A stretch of 64,000 nt of DNA from Epiperipatus broadwayi (Eukaryota; Onychophora; Udeonychophora; Euonychophora; Peripatidae): the NCBI GenBank assembly GCA_028023455.1, contig JAQFVV010012535.1:1612001-1676000 (forward strand), read 5' to 3'. Within the stretch, counting starts at the first letter, position 1; each line of letters starts with the position of its first letter. A program made the translations under genes and the position numbers. The notes under the pieces were generated by a model, which made no database searches, was not told where the DNA came from, and saw only the letters and a program-made list of their open reading frames with translations. Of the stretch, positions 34,917 to 46,195 are shown in pieces.

Positions 34917-35100
34917 TATATATTATCCATAAAATCTACAAAAGTAAGAAAAAATAATAATTAAAAATCTCTTTAAAAAAAAAAATTCATTAAAAAAAAT
35001 ACAAATTTTATTATAGAGCAAAAATACCAACACCATTAAACATATAATTAAATTAAGAGATGTGTAACCTACACAAATACATACTTAGAGAGAGAAAGAG

Positions 35101-35240
35101 GCAAAGGCAGTAAAACAGGAAAACATTATGTTTACCATCTGGAGTTTGAATCCTAGTTAGATAAAGCTTGCAAAATTTACAAGTTATGAATAGACTTAGA
35201 ATTTTTTTTTTCTCAGGGAGCTGATGCATAAACTAACTTA
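35101..35240 (+). repeat. SINE-like fragment with B-box motif
   Basis: GGAGTTTGAATCCTAG resembles an RNA polymerase III B box. It is followed by an A/T run and CTCAGGGAGCTGATG. Similar to the blocks at 20650-20770 and 32130-32270. No A box is clear. Confidence 0.3.
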
Positions 35241-35819
35241 GATTAATTGGAAAAAGGTAAAGCAAGCAAGAAATATTATGAAAATCCTCATAATTTGGCA
35301 GTTAAAAAGGCTGGTAAGTAATGTCTTTTTCATAACTTTTGTATGACATAGTTTTGTTTTAATAGTGTTCTTTTTGTAAGTTATTTTATCTATTTATATA
35401 AGTATATATATGATAAACAAAAGCAATTCTCTACTTTAGTCCTATATGTAATACACATGAATAATAAGAATATATGCACTGATATTTATTTATTATTAAA
35501 AAAAGTACACATATAACTATTGATAACAATCTACATCCATTAATAACCATTATTTTTAAATAATTATTTTGAAACCTTTTGTTTTAATTTATTTATAATA
35601 AGCAGAACCATAAAATAATATTAAACACTTGGGTTATAATATATTTAGAATATCTTACTTATTCTGAGATTTATAACTAAATATATAAAAATGATGATGA
35701 TGACAAGTTTAGCAACTGACTTCAAATTCAACAATGAATACATAGAAGGGGTTGATAGTTATTAAATGCTTTATCAATGCCAAAACACTCGGTAATCAAG
35801 AGATTTGCCACAGGGCAAA

Positions 35820-36115
35820 GTTACAATGAAAAATGTGGAATAAATTTTTAGATGTTGGGACATGTTTGTAAAATAAAAAAACAGAATTATTCAAGCTGCA
35901 ATATTTGTTTATGTGAAAGTTGGATGCTGGCAGACCATAATAGTAGAGTTATTGATGTTTTTGAGCTGTGGTGCTGATAAAGAGCTTTGAGAATTCCATG
36001 GTCAGCAACAAAAATGAATAAATGGATGCCCAATGAATTCTTACTTGAAGTACAAATGGATGAATGGAAGACATTACATAAGACAATATAATTCTTTAGC
36101 AATGACCTAGTAGAA
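35820..36115 (+). pseudogene. LINE RT C-terminal fragment (separate family)
   Basis: Plus-strand frame reads NYSSCNICLCESWML, then VIDVFELWC, ALRIPWSATKMNKWM and LLEVQMDEWKTL. The order CESW-x-EWWC-RIPW-TN is typical of the C-terminal part of LINE reverse transcriptases that follows the thumb. It does not match LINE A, C or the RTE copies here, so it is another family. Stops at about 35985 and 36090. Confidence 0.6.
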
Positions 36116-36160
36116 GACAACAATAACTGGCATGAGTAGAGCCTACTATTACAATAATCA

Positions 36161-36750
36161 CAGAGGCAAAACTCTCCTCACAGTAATGTCTTTCAATACT
36201 AGCCAGAGAAATCAAAGGATGCAGGAAGATTTGTGCATAAAATCTCAATCTAGTATCTAATCATTTAATATCCCCAGATTAGTTTCTAGCTTGTGACTTT
36301 CATCAGTGAAGAGCCTTGAATCTGAGAGCCTGCACCTAGATCTTAGAATCTAATGCAATTCTCCAGCAGCTACCTTTTACTTTTTAGCTAACTTAAAGCT
36401 TTGAGTCCAAAATGAAAACAATAATGTTTTCAATAATCTCTTTAACTTGTATAGTCATATAGATCTGAACTCAGTTCAGCATCCATATTTTTTGCTGTCT
36501 GCTGGAGAGTTGAATTAGATCCTAAGATCTAGGTGCAGTGCTTTCAGATCCAAGGCTCCTCACTGATGGAAGTCACAAGCTAGAAACTAGTTTGGGGACA
36601 TTGGACGAGTAGGCACTAGTTAAGAATTTTATGTGCAAACCTTCCTGCATCCATTGATTACTCTGGCTTGCATTGAGTGGTGCTACTGTATGGAGAGTTT
36701 TGCCTCTGTGAAAACTGCTTATTATAAGCATAAAGAATGGTAATCATGTG
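36161..36750. mobile_element. Foldback element family 1, full copy
   Basis: Arms 36161-36385 and 36500-36710 are reverse complements carrying the same ordered blocks: AGGCAAAACTCTC, AATCAATGGATGC-like, CTAGTTTCTAGCTTGTG, CTGATGAAAG-like, CTAGATCTTAG and CTCCAGCAG. The spacer of about 115 bases is AT-rich. The right side extends about 40 bases further in a block (CATGATTACCATT on the minus strand) shared with the left ends at 45021 and 63031. Two shorter relatives lie at 45021-45226 and 63031-63432. No coding capacity. Confidence 0.8.
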
Positions 36751-36958
36751 ATATTTGATGGTGTATCACAATAATAAAAGTGCTTTTGAGAAGTATAAAA
36801 AAATTAAATATATAAATGATAATCATCCTGGAATAATGCTATTTACATGATCATTAAGAATTGGTCACTTCTGGTGACACCTAATAATAATAATTTTTCT
36901 TTGTGAGGTTGTGTCAGGAATCTCACAATTCTTAAAAGTCTTGGACTGAAATTTATTT

Positions 36959-36980
36959 TGTGTGTGTGTGTGTGTGTGTA
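36959..36980. repeat. TG dinucleotide microsatellite
   Basis: About ten uninterrupted TG units. Confidence 0.95.
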
Positions 36981-37122
36981 AGTGCAGCCTAATTTTTTTT
37001 TAATTATAATTTGTATTTTATGAAAAAAGAATTAAATTTCTTTTTTAATATTTGTATTTGAAATTATAATTTAAAAAAGACTTCTATATTCCTGACCCAT
37101 AATAATAATAAAATGGTTCATT

Positions 37123-37208
37123 GCAGAGGGTTTATAAGTTCAAGCACTGGAAATGAAAAAGCTGGAGTAGTAATCAGTGAATATTAAACTACTATGCCAA
37201 ATCATAAA
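37123..37208 (-). repeat. tRNA-derived SINE fragment
   Basis: On the minus strand TGGCATAGTAGTTTAATA resembles an A box and AGTGCTTGAACTTATAAACC a degenerate B box, about 45 bases apart. The spacing fits a tRNA head. The stems no longer pair, so it is a SINE relic rather than a gene. Confidence 0.4.
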
Positions 37209-37867
37209 GGACATCCCAGACCCATGTTGAACAATATTTTGATGTCATATCAACAGTATTATATGCCTGCTTATATGTTTCAGAGACTAATGGATCTGCT
37301 TAACAATAGATTTGGCAACAACTTGTTTTTTTTTTTTTTTTTTAATTTCTGAAATATTACTTTCAGTAAAATAAATCAAGCTTTATGCATTAGTAAGATT
37401 TTTCAAAAATTTTACATATGTATTGTTTTTCTCTTGAATTAGATCATGGATCTACAAATCATTCACAATATTTCAATGTCAAATATAATAAGCCTTTTAT
37501 TAAACTCAGAGATTATTTTAACAAAATTCTTCAATTTATTGATAAATTTGATAATTAATGGTGGCAAGTTGTTCTAGTGACCTGAAGATGGTCCATTTAG
37601 CCTTGAAAAAACAATTGATAAATATTAATTCTAAAATCTTTACTTTTACTTTAAAATTGCTATCATTTTATTTAAAAGAAACAAGTAATACTCTGTCTTA
37701 AAATTGCTATTAGTTTAATCAAAAGGATTAATTAATTTTTTTCAGTAATGAGTAGATATTTTGCTCTCAGTATATTTGTGTGATGGTAAACAAAATAATC
37801 TTAAATAGTTCAAAGTAAGCAGTTTTTTTAACAATGTTTTCCTGAAGGTTTGTGATGATGGTGTTCT

Positions 37868-38082
37868 AGTTGTATTTTTATATTAAACTATTTCCATCAT
37901 CTAATATGTGTATTGAATGTCTTTAAAAAAAATAACTTTATTTAAATATTCCAAATACATTCAACTGGTAGTAATAGCACATCAAACAGGTTAGTATGTG
38001 CACAATGTTTCGAGGGGTATTAGACATTCAATATGCATATTAGATGACGGAAATAATCCAATACAAGTTTTTCAACATTCCA
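37868..38082. repeat. Small foldback element
   Basis: The left arm (about 37875-37925) contains TTTCCATCATCTAATATG and TATTGAATGTCT. The right arm (38022-38070) carries the reverse complement (AGACATTCAATA, ATATTAGATGACGGAAATA). The spacer is about 100 bases and includes ACAATGTTTCGAGGGG. Confidence 0.75.
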
Positions 38083-38317
38083 TAAAAGAATAGTAGGTAC
38101 TGTTCATTTGATTTGCCGTGTGATAGATAGTTGGGGTTGAGCATTTTTTATAGCTGTGTTATCCTGTATTTAAAAATGACTAGATATCAATTTACTAACT
38201 AATTGTTGCATTAGTTGGATTGGTTATTCTAGATATCTGGAATAGAAATTTTAAATATTGAATTCTGAAAAAATCTTCAAGTTTTACTTTACCAAAAATT
38301 TTTTTTTTATATCAAAT

Positions 38318-38388
38318 GTGTTGACTGGGAGGCGAACCCGGGCCAGCTACTTGGAAGGCAGCAATGCTAACCTCTAGGCCACTAACGC
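38318..38388 (-). pseudogene. tRNA-Gly(TCC)-like pseudogene or SINE head
   Basis: A 71-base minus-strand sequence closely follows metazoan tRNA-Gly(UCC). The 5' end is GCGTTAGTGGCCTAGAGG, the A-box region ends in GGTTAGCA, the anticodon loop is CTGCCTTCCAAGTAG with anticodon TCC, and the T arm is CCGGGTTCGCCTCCCAG. The anticodon stem is intact. The acceptor stem has two mismatches plus a G-T pair and the T stem one mismatch, so it is probably not functional. It is the least AT-rich piece in its neighbourhood. Confidence 0.7.
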
Positions 38389-38399
38389 TTGACTACTTT

Positions 38400-40300
38400 A
38401 CCAAGTTTCAACCCCAAATTATGAGCATAGAAAATAGTTGTATTAAAAATACTGTCTTATACATATATATTGTAGAACAATAATTTTAATATATACTAAA
38501 ATAGTAATTTTATTGATGGTATTTATCTACATATGTTTTTGTGTGAACATATGTATTTATTTTTTTAATAAAGATTTTAGTGCAAGAGATAAAGATACAA
38601 TATAAAGCTTATCAATTGATTATATAATTCAAATAACAATAATGATTATCATTGTGTACTGATAAATATTTAATTTAAATTAATAAAATAATAATGGGAA
38701 ATTTAAATAATGAGTAATACAAGTAGAATATTAATAAAGTTCAAAGTAATCTCCAGTAAACATTCAAAAAACTTAATTATGTAATAGTTTATTCTAAATT
38801 TATATCTAGTAGTACTGTTATTGATAATAATAATAATAGCTGATTAGGAAAAAAAAATAAAAAAGTGTACAATATTTATATTTAAATTTATTATGAATAA
38901 AAGCATATGTTAACTAAATAGTTATTTGTTTTAAATTATAATTCTTCTGAATTTAGCTATAATTTATTAAGGGTAAAATGCGAGACTGGTAGTAATGCTT
39001 TCATGGGTGTGGAGGGGGAGTGTCTTTTATTCACGATAAAAATACTTAGATATTATAAATTACATCAAGAATAATTCTCTTGATTAAATTTTTTTAATTT
39101 ATTTTGAATAAGAATTCATTAAAAAAAAAATTTCAAGAAAATAAAATATAAATTTTACATTACTTATATATTTTTATCTTGTTTACTCAAAATAAAATTG
39201 CACAAATTAGTGCTTATAATGTATAAATAATTTCGTATTTATAATCACTGATAAATTATAAATACAGCTTTGTGCAATTTTATTGAATGAATATTTGGAA
39301 ACAAAATAAAAGACATATAATCAAAAAATTATATTTTATTTCCTTGAATATTTTATTGCTAATGTTAATAATATCTTAATTTGTGTGTGTGCGTGTAACT
39401 ACTGATTCAATAGGTAAAACTGCTAGCAAAGAGAATCATTCTTGATTTATGTTAATTTCACATTAACATGATCAGAATATTGTAAAATATTTAAGCATAT
39501 ACCTTATATGTAGCTGAAAAATCTATAGTACTGCATAACCGGTGCTTTTACAATTGCATTATTTCAACATGATAGGGTCTTCAAATTATAGAATTTTGGC
39601 AGAAAAAAGAAGTGAAATGTAATTACATTTAGCAAATAATACAATATTTTGTTTTTTGATATTTGCAAAAAAGGTAGATCATGCAGGCACATGACCTTGA
39701 TAAATATGGGACTTAAGTGCAGTCTCTCCATTTGCACGACCCTTGAGTTGGATCTACATCTACCCATGTGTGGAGCTACTATCAAAAGAAAAAGCTAATC
39801 AATAAGTTTTATATTTTTGAAAAAAAAATCAAAAATCATAAAAAATAATATATGTTTGAAAACATGAAAATACTATAACTTATTTAGAAAATAAACCAGA
39901 AAATAATATACTTGATGAACAAAATTAACTGAAAAACAAATAATTTCAACAAAGGTGATCAATGTGAACATTCCATGAAAATTTTTATTAGCAATGGCGA
40001 AAAATTGCATTAAGGATAAAGTAAAAATACATAAAAATATCTTTGAAAATCTGAAAATCATATATTCAATCAATGAACAATGATTGAAAAATAAATATTG
40101 TCAGCAAGAGTTACCTATGCAAACATTTCAGAACTAAATTAATATTTACCACAATACTAATTTAATTTTGTAAATAATGGTTGCATAGATCATAATTTTT
40201 GAAATATTTGTTTTTCACTCATTTTCAGGTTTGTTTTCTAAGTAAATTTTACTATTTTTATCCTTTTTTGATTTTTTTAATGGAAAATAAGAATCTTATT
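38400..40300. other. AT-rich stretch without recognised genes
   Basis: No convincing coding frames. The minus-strand frames at 39564-39785 and 39873-40073 have no recognisable motif. A TG-rich microsatellite (about 39381-39395) and several poly-A/T runs are present. Confidence 0.45.
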
Positions 40301-41372
40301 TATTAGCTTTTTTTTTTTTTTTATGTGATGTGATGCACTGTGACTTCTCCTTATATGGAATCAAATCTCTCAGTTACTATGTCCAGAAAAATCTGTTAGC
40401 CACTATCTTCCCTTTCAATTTCCCACCCTAAATTTTTCCTTTATTCTTCTCTATCCTTTGCCATCCCATTTCCACAACATAATTTTTGTCAACTCCATGG
40501 CCTTTATATCTAAATCCCCCTTTTACCACACCCAGCCCCAACATAAAAACCAATAACCCACTTTCTGGATAATCACTTTGTTTATATTTATTCTTTCACA
40601 ATTTTATTATTTGTACCCTTTCTGCTTTCAAGCATTTACATTCAATTAACAGATGCCTAATATTTTCTGTCTTCCTTACACAACTTGCAGACTAAATCAC
40701 TCGCATTTTTCCATTTATGATTATATTCCCTTATTGCTAAAGATCCTGTTCAAGTCTTAAACAGTAAACTACTTTCCTTGCTATTATCATAAATTTACTT
40801 GTGCCCAATATTCCATTTACTTCTATATATATTTAAACGTTTTTTACTCTCCATACTAGTTTTCCATCTCTCCAACTCTCTATTTGTTATTAATGCATCT
40901 ATTCTTCTATACTATTCCTTGCCATTATAACACTCAACAATTCTCCTGACACAATCACCCCACCTTTTGTGTGAGTATACTGACATAAATTCTTTATCCA
41001 CATCTTCTGCATACCATACTATCTTTCTCATCCATCTTGTTGCCTACCCTTTACTCATAACCCAATTAAATACTATTTTGGCTATTCTCTTATTATCCAT
41101 AAACTGCAATCTATCAAACATTTTCATTTTGTTTTTTGCATCTCTCTTATAAAAACTTGACCATCTCATTTTTTCTTGAATTGCCTCCTTTGTCATCCAC
41201 ACATCTGCATTTAATGCATTTCTTTCTACTTTATACATTTTCTAAATAATCTAACCCCCTTTACTAACACATAACGAATCATAACCATATGTTAAACCCG
41301 TTACTGCCACTACCTTCTATACAATTTTAGCTACATCATACTTATTATATGAAAGCACTATTAATTTCTTTG

Positions 41373-42016
41373 TCAGTCCTTTTTTTTTCTTTCCATCATT
41401 AATCGATTTTTTCTACAATTCATCCAAGCAATTTCTCTGATTACTAAGAAGATTCCCAAATAGTTATACCTATTTACCACACTTAATTTTATATCCCTCA
41501 ATAAAAATTCATTTTCTTCACTTTCCCCAGTATTAATAATCATTACTTTTGATTTTTCTTCACTAAATTTAATCCCCATCTCTTTACCCAGCCTTGCACA
41601 TGTCCTCAACATAACTTCAATATTTTCCCTGCTTTCTGTGCACAAGAAGACATCTGCAAATAAATGACTCAATAATGTATATACTCCCTTGCCACCTATT
41701 AATGGTATCTCTATTCCTCTTCCTAATCTTTCTATTGCTCTCTCTCCATTTCTCTCAAATACAACAAAAATAAAATAGGTGATGTGGGGCATCCTTGCCT
41801 TAGTCCCACCCTATTTTTAACTTTAACTGATTCTACATTTCCTAATTGATATGTATAGTAATTATTTTTATATAATCTCTTAATAATATCCACTAAAGCT
41901 CCATCCATTCCTAAATTTACTAAAGTTATCCATAATCTATTTATATTTACTCTATCTTGTGCTTTCTCTATATCTATAAAAACTATATATAACTTTCTAC
42001 CTTTATTTCTACTCAT
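41373..42016 (-). pseudogene. LINE A reverse transcriptase
   Basis: RT in two overlapping frames. Motif A is IVFIDIEKAQDRVNINRLW (near 41950) and the B-like block VGLRQGCPTSPILFLLYLRE (about 41770-41810). Motif C is in LSHLFADVFLCTESRE (about 41650-41675). The usual FADD reads FADV, so a catalytic aspartate appears lost or deleted. The GIKFSEEKSKVMIIN and VVNRYNYLGIF blocks follow, typical of LINE RT after motif C. A frameshift near 41760 joins the two frames. Confidence 0.85.
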
Positions 42017-42365
42017 ATATATATATATATATAAGTTGTATAACTACAAATAAACTATCTTCTATATGCCTATCCAACCAAAAACCTCTCCTACTATATT
42101 ATTTTCTTCATTTCATTTTGTGACTCTTCCAGCCATCATATATGTGAACGCATTATATAACACTGACATTACCACTACTTGTCTATAATTGCTTAGCTTT
42201 CTATGATTCTTACCATTTCCTTTAAGTAGTAGTCTTACTCTTGTATTACTCCAACTATCTGGAAAATCTCTTCTGTGCCATTAATAGGTTTAATTTTTCC
42301 CTATGTCCTAAATTCATTATCATCTCTGCTACCCCATCTATTCAAACCTCTTGCCTTTCCACTTT

Positions 42366-43640
42366 TCAATTTCTTCCCTGTCTCATTCTGTCCTTCACAT
42401 CTAACATCTTTTCTATATCTATTACATACTTATTTAAGATTGTCTCTAATTTTTCTCTAGAGCTACGCTCTATTCCCTCATCATCTAGTACTACTATTTG
42501 TCTCTCTCCTACATTCCTTTTAATGTATTTCCAAATTTTTTTACTCTCATCTCTTCCACTTTTATTAATATTCTCCAACAATTTACTATTCAATTTTATT
42601 CTCTCACTATAATTATCTATTTTAGCCAACTTCTTTTTTTTATAAATACTTTTCTCATTTAACATTAACATTTTTTCCACTTTCCTTGATCTTATTAGCA
42701 CCCTTATATTTTCTGCATACTTTTCTCCTCTCTTTTACACTTTTACTAACTCTCATTTTCCTATTGCTTTTATTCTTCTGAATATTCTCACTTAAAACCT
42801 TATTTGCACTTTTTCTATTTCACCACACCAGTGCTTATATTCACTCCCAACCAACTCTTCCATGGCTTGTTCAACTTTTATTTTATATTCTTCTAACTTA
42901 TTCTTATCCCTCATTCTCCATCCACACTTCATTTATCAAACAGTTTAATTTTTCATCCTTTATTCATTCCCTCTTTCTCTACTAATACATAATCTATTAT
43001 ATGAAATATATTATTTCTAGACCATGTGTATTGCCCCTCATAAATATTTGACAAATTTCCAATGCTCAAATTCACTCTTTGACGGAAATTCTTCAAAAGC
43101 TATTCAGTCTTGTTATCTACATCAATTTCTTCACTATGCCCATTAATATCCCCTATAACCATTTTTTTTTCTCCTTTTTTTTGAAACTCATTATATCCTT
43201 AACTAAGCATTTATTTATGCTACTCTTCCACTACATTATAGCTTGACTATATCCAGTAGCTATATACATTATAACCACCATCGATTCTTGTCTTAGGCCT
43301 AACATTATCTTAAACCACAAATGTTCTTCACATTTAACAGTATTTAAATATTTTTTTGATATAATTCCTATACCACCACCCCTTTTTCTTTTCTATTTAT
43401 ATGCTGTCATACCAAGTCTTCCAGTATAGCTTCTTCTCTTAGATGTGTTTCCAACCACTGCTAATATCTCAAGCTCTTTATTTTTAACTGCTTTGTTTTA
43501 TTCTAGCCACTTTTCTGGTCTCCTACTATCTTGCATATTCAAATATCCAATTTTAACAATTTCTCTTTTCCTAACTACTCTTTTATAAATTCTTTTGACT
43601 CTTTCTTCTTTATTACATTTATAAATAACTGGCTTACCAT
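42366..43640 (-). pseudogene. LINE A endonuclease and linker
   Basis: APE-type endonuclease blocks on the minus strand: IGYLNMQDSRRPEKWLE (about 43500-43560), RGGGIGIISKKYLN (about 43340-43385), KKMVIGDINGHSEE (about 43125-43170), YTWSRNNIFHIIDYVLVEKE (about 42970-43040). The linker to RT at 42366-42701 is Lys/Glu-rich (MLIRSRKVEKMLMLNEKS). In the family this enzyme nicks target DNA to prime reverse transcription. Stops at several positions. Confidence 0.75.
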
Positions 43641-43801
43641 TAATTTTACAAATCCATTCCCTTTCCACATCTACATTTATACCTAAATCAGCTACCCAGT
43701 GTTAATTTCTTACATCCTGTCCATTCTTCTTCTTTTTGATAACACTGCAACTCAAAACCCCATTCCCCTTTAAAAGTTTTCCTAACTATATTCTTTATAA
43801 A

Positions 43802-44035
43802 TCAAATCTCTAATACTTCACTTCCTTGTTTTGTTAAGTGCAATCCATCTTTACTATACAACTTCCTCTTACTAATAAAAAAATCATATACATTCACAAA
43901 CATAATATTATTTCTCTCATACAATTTTTTCAATCTCTCATTTGTAGAACATGCCCTCTCTACCCTATTGTCAAATCTAGGTAATAATCCAACTATTCCT
44001 ACTCTTTCTTTAATCTTATTCAAATTCGTAATCAA
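43802..44035 (-). pseudogene. LINE A segment with SGNH/GDSL-esterase-like C-terminus
   Basis: A 77-codon frame with the features of the last third of an SGNH hydrolase. These are a beta-strand ending VGIVGLLPRFD (residues 12-22), a conserved Asn region (TNERLKKLYE, 31-40), a hydrophobic strand (NIMFVNVYDFF) and the catalytic DGLHLTKQG block (Asp63, His66). The GDS nucleophile block would lie upstream, right of 44040, and is not visible, so the copy is 5' truncated there. Esterase domains are known in ORF1 proteins of CR1-like and some other LINEs. Here it lies just upstream of the endonuclease. Confidence 0.6.
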
Positions 44036-44060
44036 TTCTACCCCTCTCTTTTTTTTTAGG

Positions 44061-45020
44061 TGGAGGGTGTTTCCTCACAGAGAACATCTCTTTTTTAAAA
44101 AATTTTTTAAAATAATGTTTCTTTTAATATATATATATCCCCCCTCCACATACTTATGTATGTCTAATAAACAATATAGAAAAAACGATTTTTCTTGGGT
44201 CAGCCCATACCTGTTCAAGTTCTGGCTTGATAAAGCTTTTATCTTTTTTTCAGAATCCAATGAGGTTATTTGTTTCAAACAGATATTCCATTGCAAATTG
44301 AGATAAGTATCCACTATTAGTTTAATAATATTTATTTTTCCGAGTATACTTTTGACATTTTCACATCATATTTATGCTCAGTCTGCTGAGAACATTAATT
44401 TTTTGCTGATTTGAATGCTATGACATAATAGAATCAGAAATATATTTGGTACAATAAATATTAAATTTTTTATTTAAACTCTGTATGAGTGTTTTTTTCA
44501 CATTAATATTTAGAATGACAGAGTATGGAAATTAATGTTTGAAAATTATTGGTAAAACACTCATGTCATTACAAAAATATAAACAGAATGGGATAAATAG
44601 ATATAAAATATAAGTTAAATGTAAAACAAGAGTAAATAAATGCCCATTATTAAATATTAAATAAATATGAAAAAGAGTGAATAGAAGAATATCCAATATT
44701 TAATATAAAATAGTATGAGATAAGGTGGAAAAATGAATACCTAATAATAAATTAAATAAATAATACAAAAAATAGGATGGATTTGAATTGTTTTAATATT
44801 TAAATCTATCCATTTTTGTCATCAAAATTTCATACTTCCAAATTTCTGTATATAGTATAATTACATTTTATTTTAAAATAAAACTAAATTCAAAGTAAGT
44901 ATTTCAATATTTAAAAAAAGCAGTAATAGAATGAAAAATATAATTTAATTTATTTATTTTCTTAATACTGATTGTTATTATATAATAATTAGATTATATT
45001 GTAGACTGTATACTGTCTTC
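44061..45020. other. AT-rich stretch, no gene seen
   Basis: Only low-complexity frames (44075-44314 minus, 43968-44306 plus overlapping the LINE end). A motif near AATAAATRCCYATTATTAAATATTA recurs imperfectly at 44640-44760 with slightly different flanks, suggesting a short degenerate tandem array. Confidence 0.4.
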
Positions 45021-45226
45021 ACATGATCACCATTTCTTATGCTTGCTCATAACTGTTATTAAAACAGGCAAAACTCTCCATAGAGTAGTGCCACTCAGAT
45101 CCAAGGCTCCAGTCTGGGATAGTGGATGAGTAGGCACTACGTAGGGATTTTATGCATAAGCCTTCTGGCATCCATTGATTACTCTGGCTTGCACTGAGTG
45201 GCACTACTGTGTGGAGAGTTTTGCCT
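45021..45226. mobile_element. Foldback element family 1, short copy
   Basis: Terminal inverted repeats CAGGCAAAACTCTCCATAGA (45065 onward) and the matching TGTGGAGAGTTTTGCCT end (about 45209-45226). The interior carries only the right-arm blocks of the family (GATGAGTAGGCACTA, AGCCTTCTGGCATCCATTGA). The left flank ACATGATCACCATT...TATGCTTGCTC is shared with 63031. It is an internally deleted relative of 36161-36750. Confidence 0.8.
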
Positions 45227-45229
45227 ATT

Positions 45230-46190
45230 TTAATGACTATATACTGTATTACTTTGAATATAAGACACTCCCAAATTTAAGATGTAGTAAGATTAGAAAA
45301 TTGGGAGGAAAAGTATTTAAGTTAATAAAATTTTGCTTCAAATTTAAGATGCACCCTCACTTTTATGGGTCCAAAATACATTCAATTCGATTGATTCATC
45401 GTGCATGCATAGTGTGATATTTCAGAATTATATTTATATTTTTTTCACATAGGGAAAATACTGCCTAGGAGGCTTAGGTTTACTTTTTTGTTTTAATGTT
45501 CTGTTGATTTTATTAATAAATATAATTCATTGAAGTTAACATTTTAGATAGTTTTTTTTTATTGATCTTAAATAATTTAGGTTTTATCAATATCTAAATA
45601 TATAAATAGAATTTTATTTGACAAACATGAACATGCATGAATAGTTTGAGTGAGAAAAACTAATATTCTTCAATATTTATTATTCTTACTTTTTTTTATT
45701 AATATATAATAATGATATTCTTATTTTGGATTAATAATATCAACTTCTCTTCACCACAGACTCTCATATGTAAAGAACTTTAATATTAAAAATTAAAGAA
45801 TCTTAACACCACAATAACAGTTGTTTATAAAAAAAAATAGAACATGAAAGAGATTTTAATTGCTTTTCATTAAAAGTTGTTTAAATAAAAACAAAATTTA
45901 TACTGTAAACTAAGATAGAGTGAAGCTACAATGTATATTGTATCAATGTATACCATTTTAATCATATGCTATCTAAAACAAATGTAAATAAGCAAAAACA
46001 TTAAAATTCATAAAGTTGATAAATTTTACAAAATAGCAGCAGCCATTTTTCCATCTCTGAGCACAATATGTGATCATGTTTAACAATAAAGTTATTCAGC
46101 TTATATTGAAGGTCCATTCCTTTTATTCTTTCTTCACTTTATTATACTTTCTGAATTTGATATTTAACATAATAAAATATTTTCTCAGTA
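45230..46190. other. AT-rich stretch, no gene seen
   Basis: A plus-strand frame at 45175-45417 begins in the foldback element and continues as unremarkable sequence. Nothing else could be supported. Confidence 0.4.
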
Positions 46191-46195
46191 TACAA

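Larger units (their letters stand above)
40310..44060 (-). mobile_element. LINE family A, longest copy
   Basis: A minus-strand non-LTR retrotransposon about 3.75 kb long. From its 5' end: SGNH-esterase-like segment (43802-44035), APE endonuclease (about 43000-43600), a linker (42366-42960), RT (41373-42016) and a C-terminal region (40310-41240). The 3' terminus on the minus strand is GTGCATCACATCACAT followed by an A run (plus-strand T run 40308-40322). The same terminal repeat ends the plus-strand copy at about 53335. No intact ORF remains. Confidence 0.8.

Noticed and set aside
39564-39785. Minus-strand 73-codon frame
   Set aside because: No motif, low complexity at the C-terminal end, no supporting splice or promoter signals.
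42241-42612. Plus-strand frames of 123 and 61 codons
   Set aside because: Antisense of the Lys/Glu-rich LINE A linker; T/C-rich shadow.
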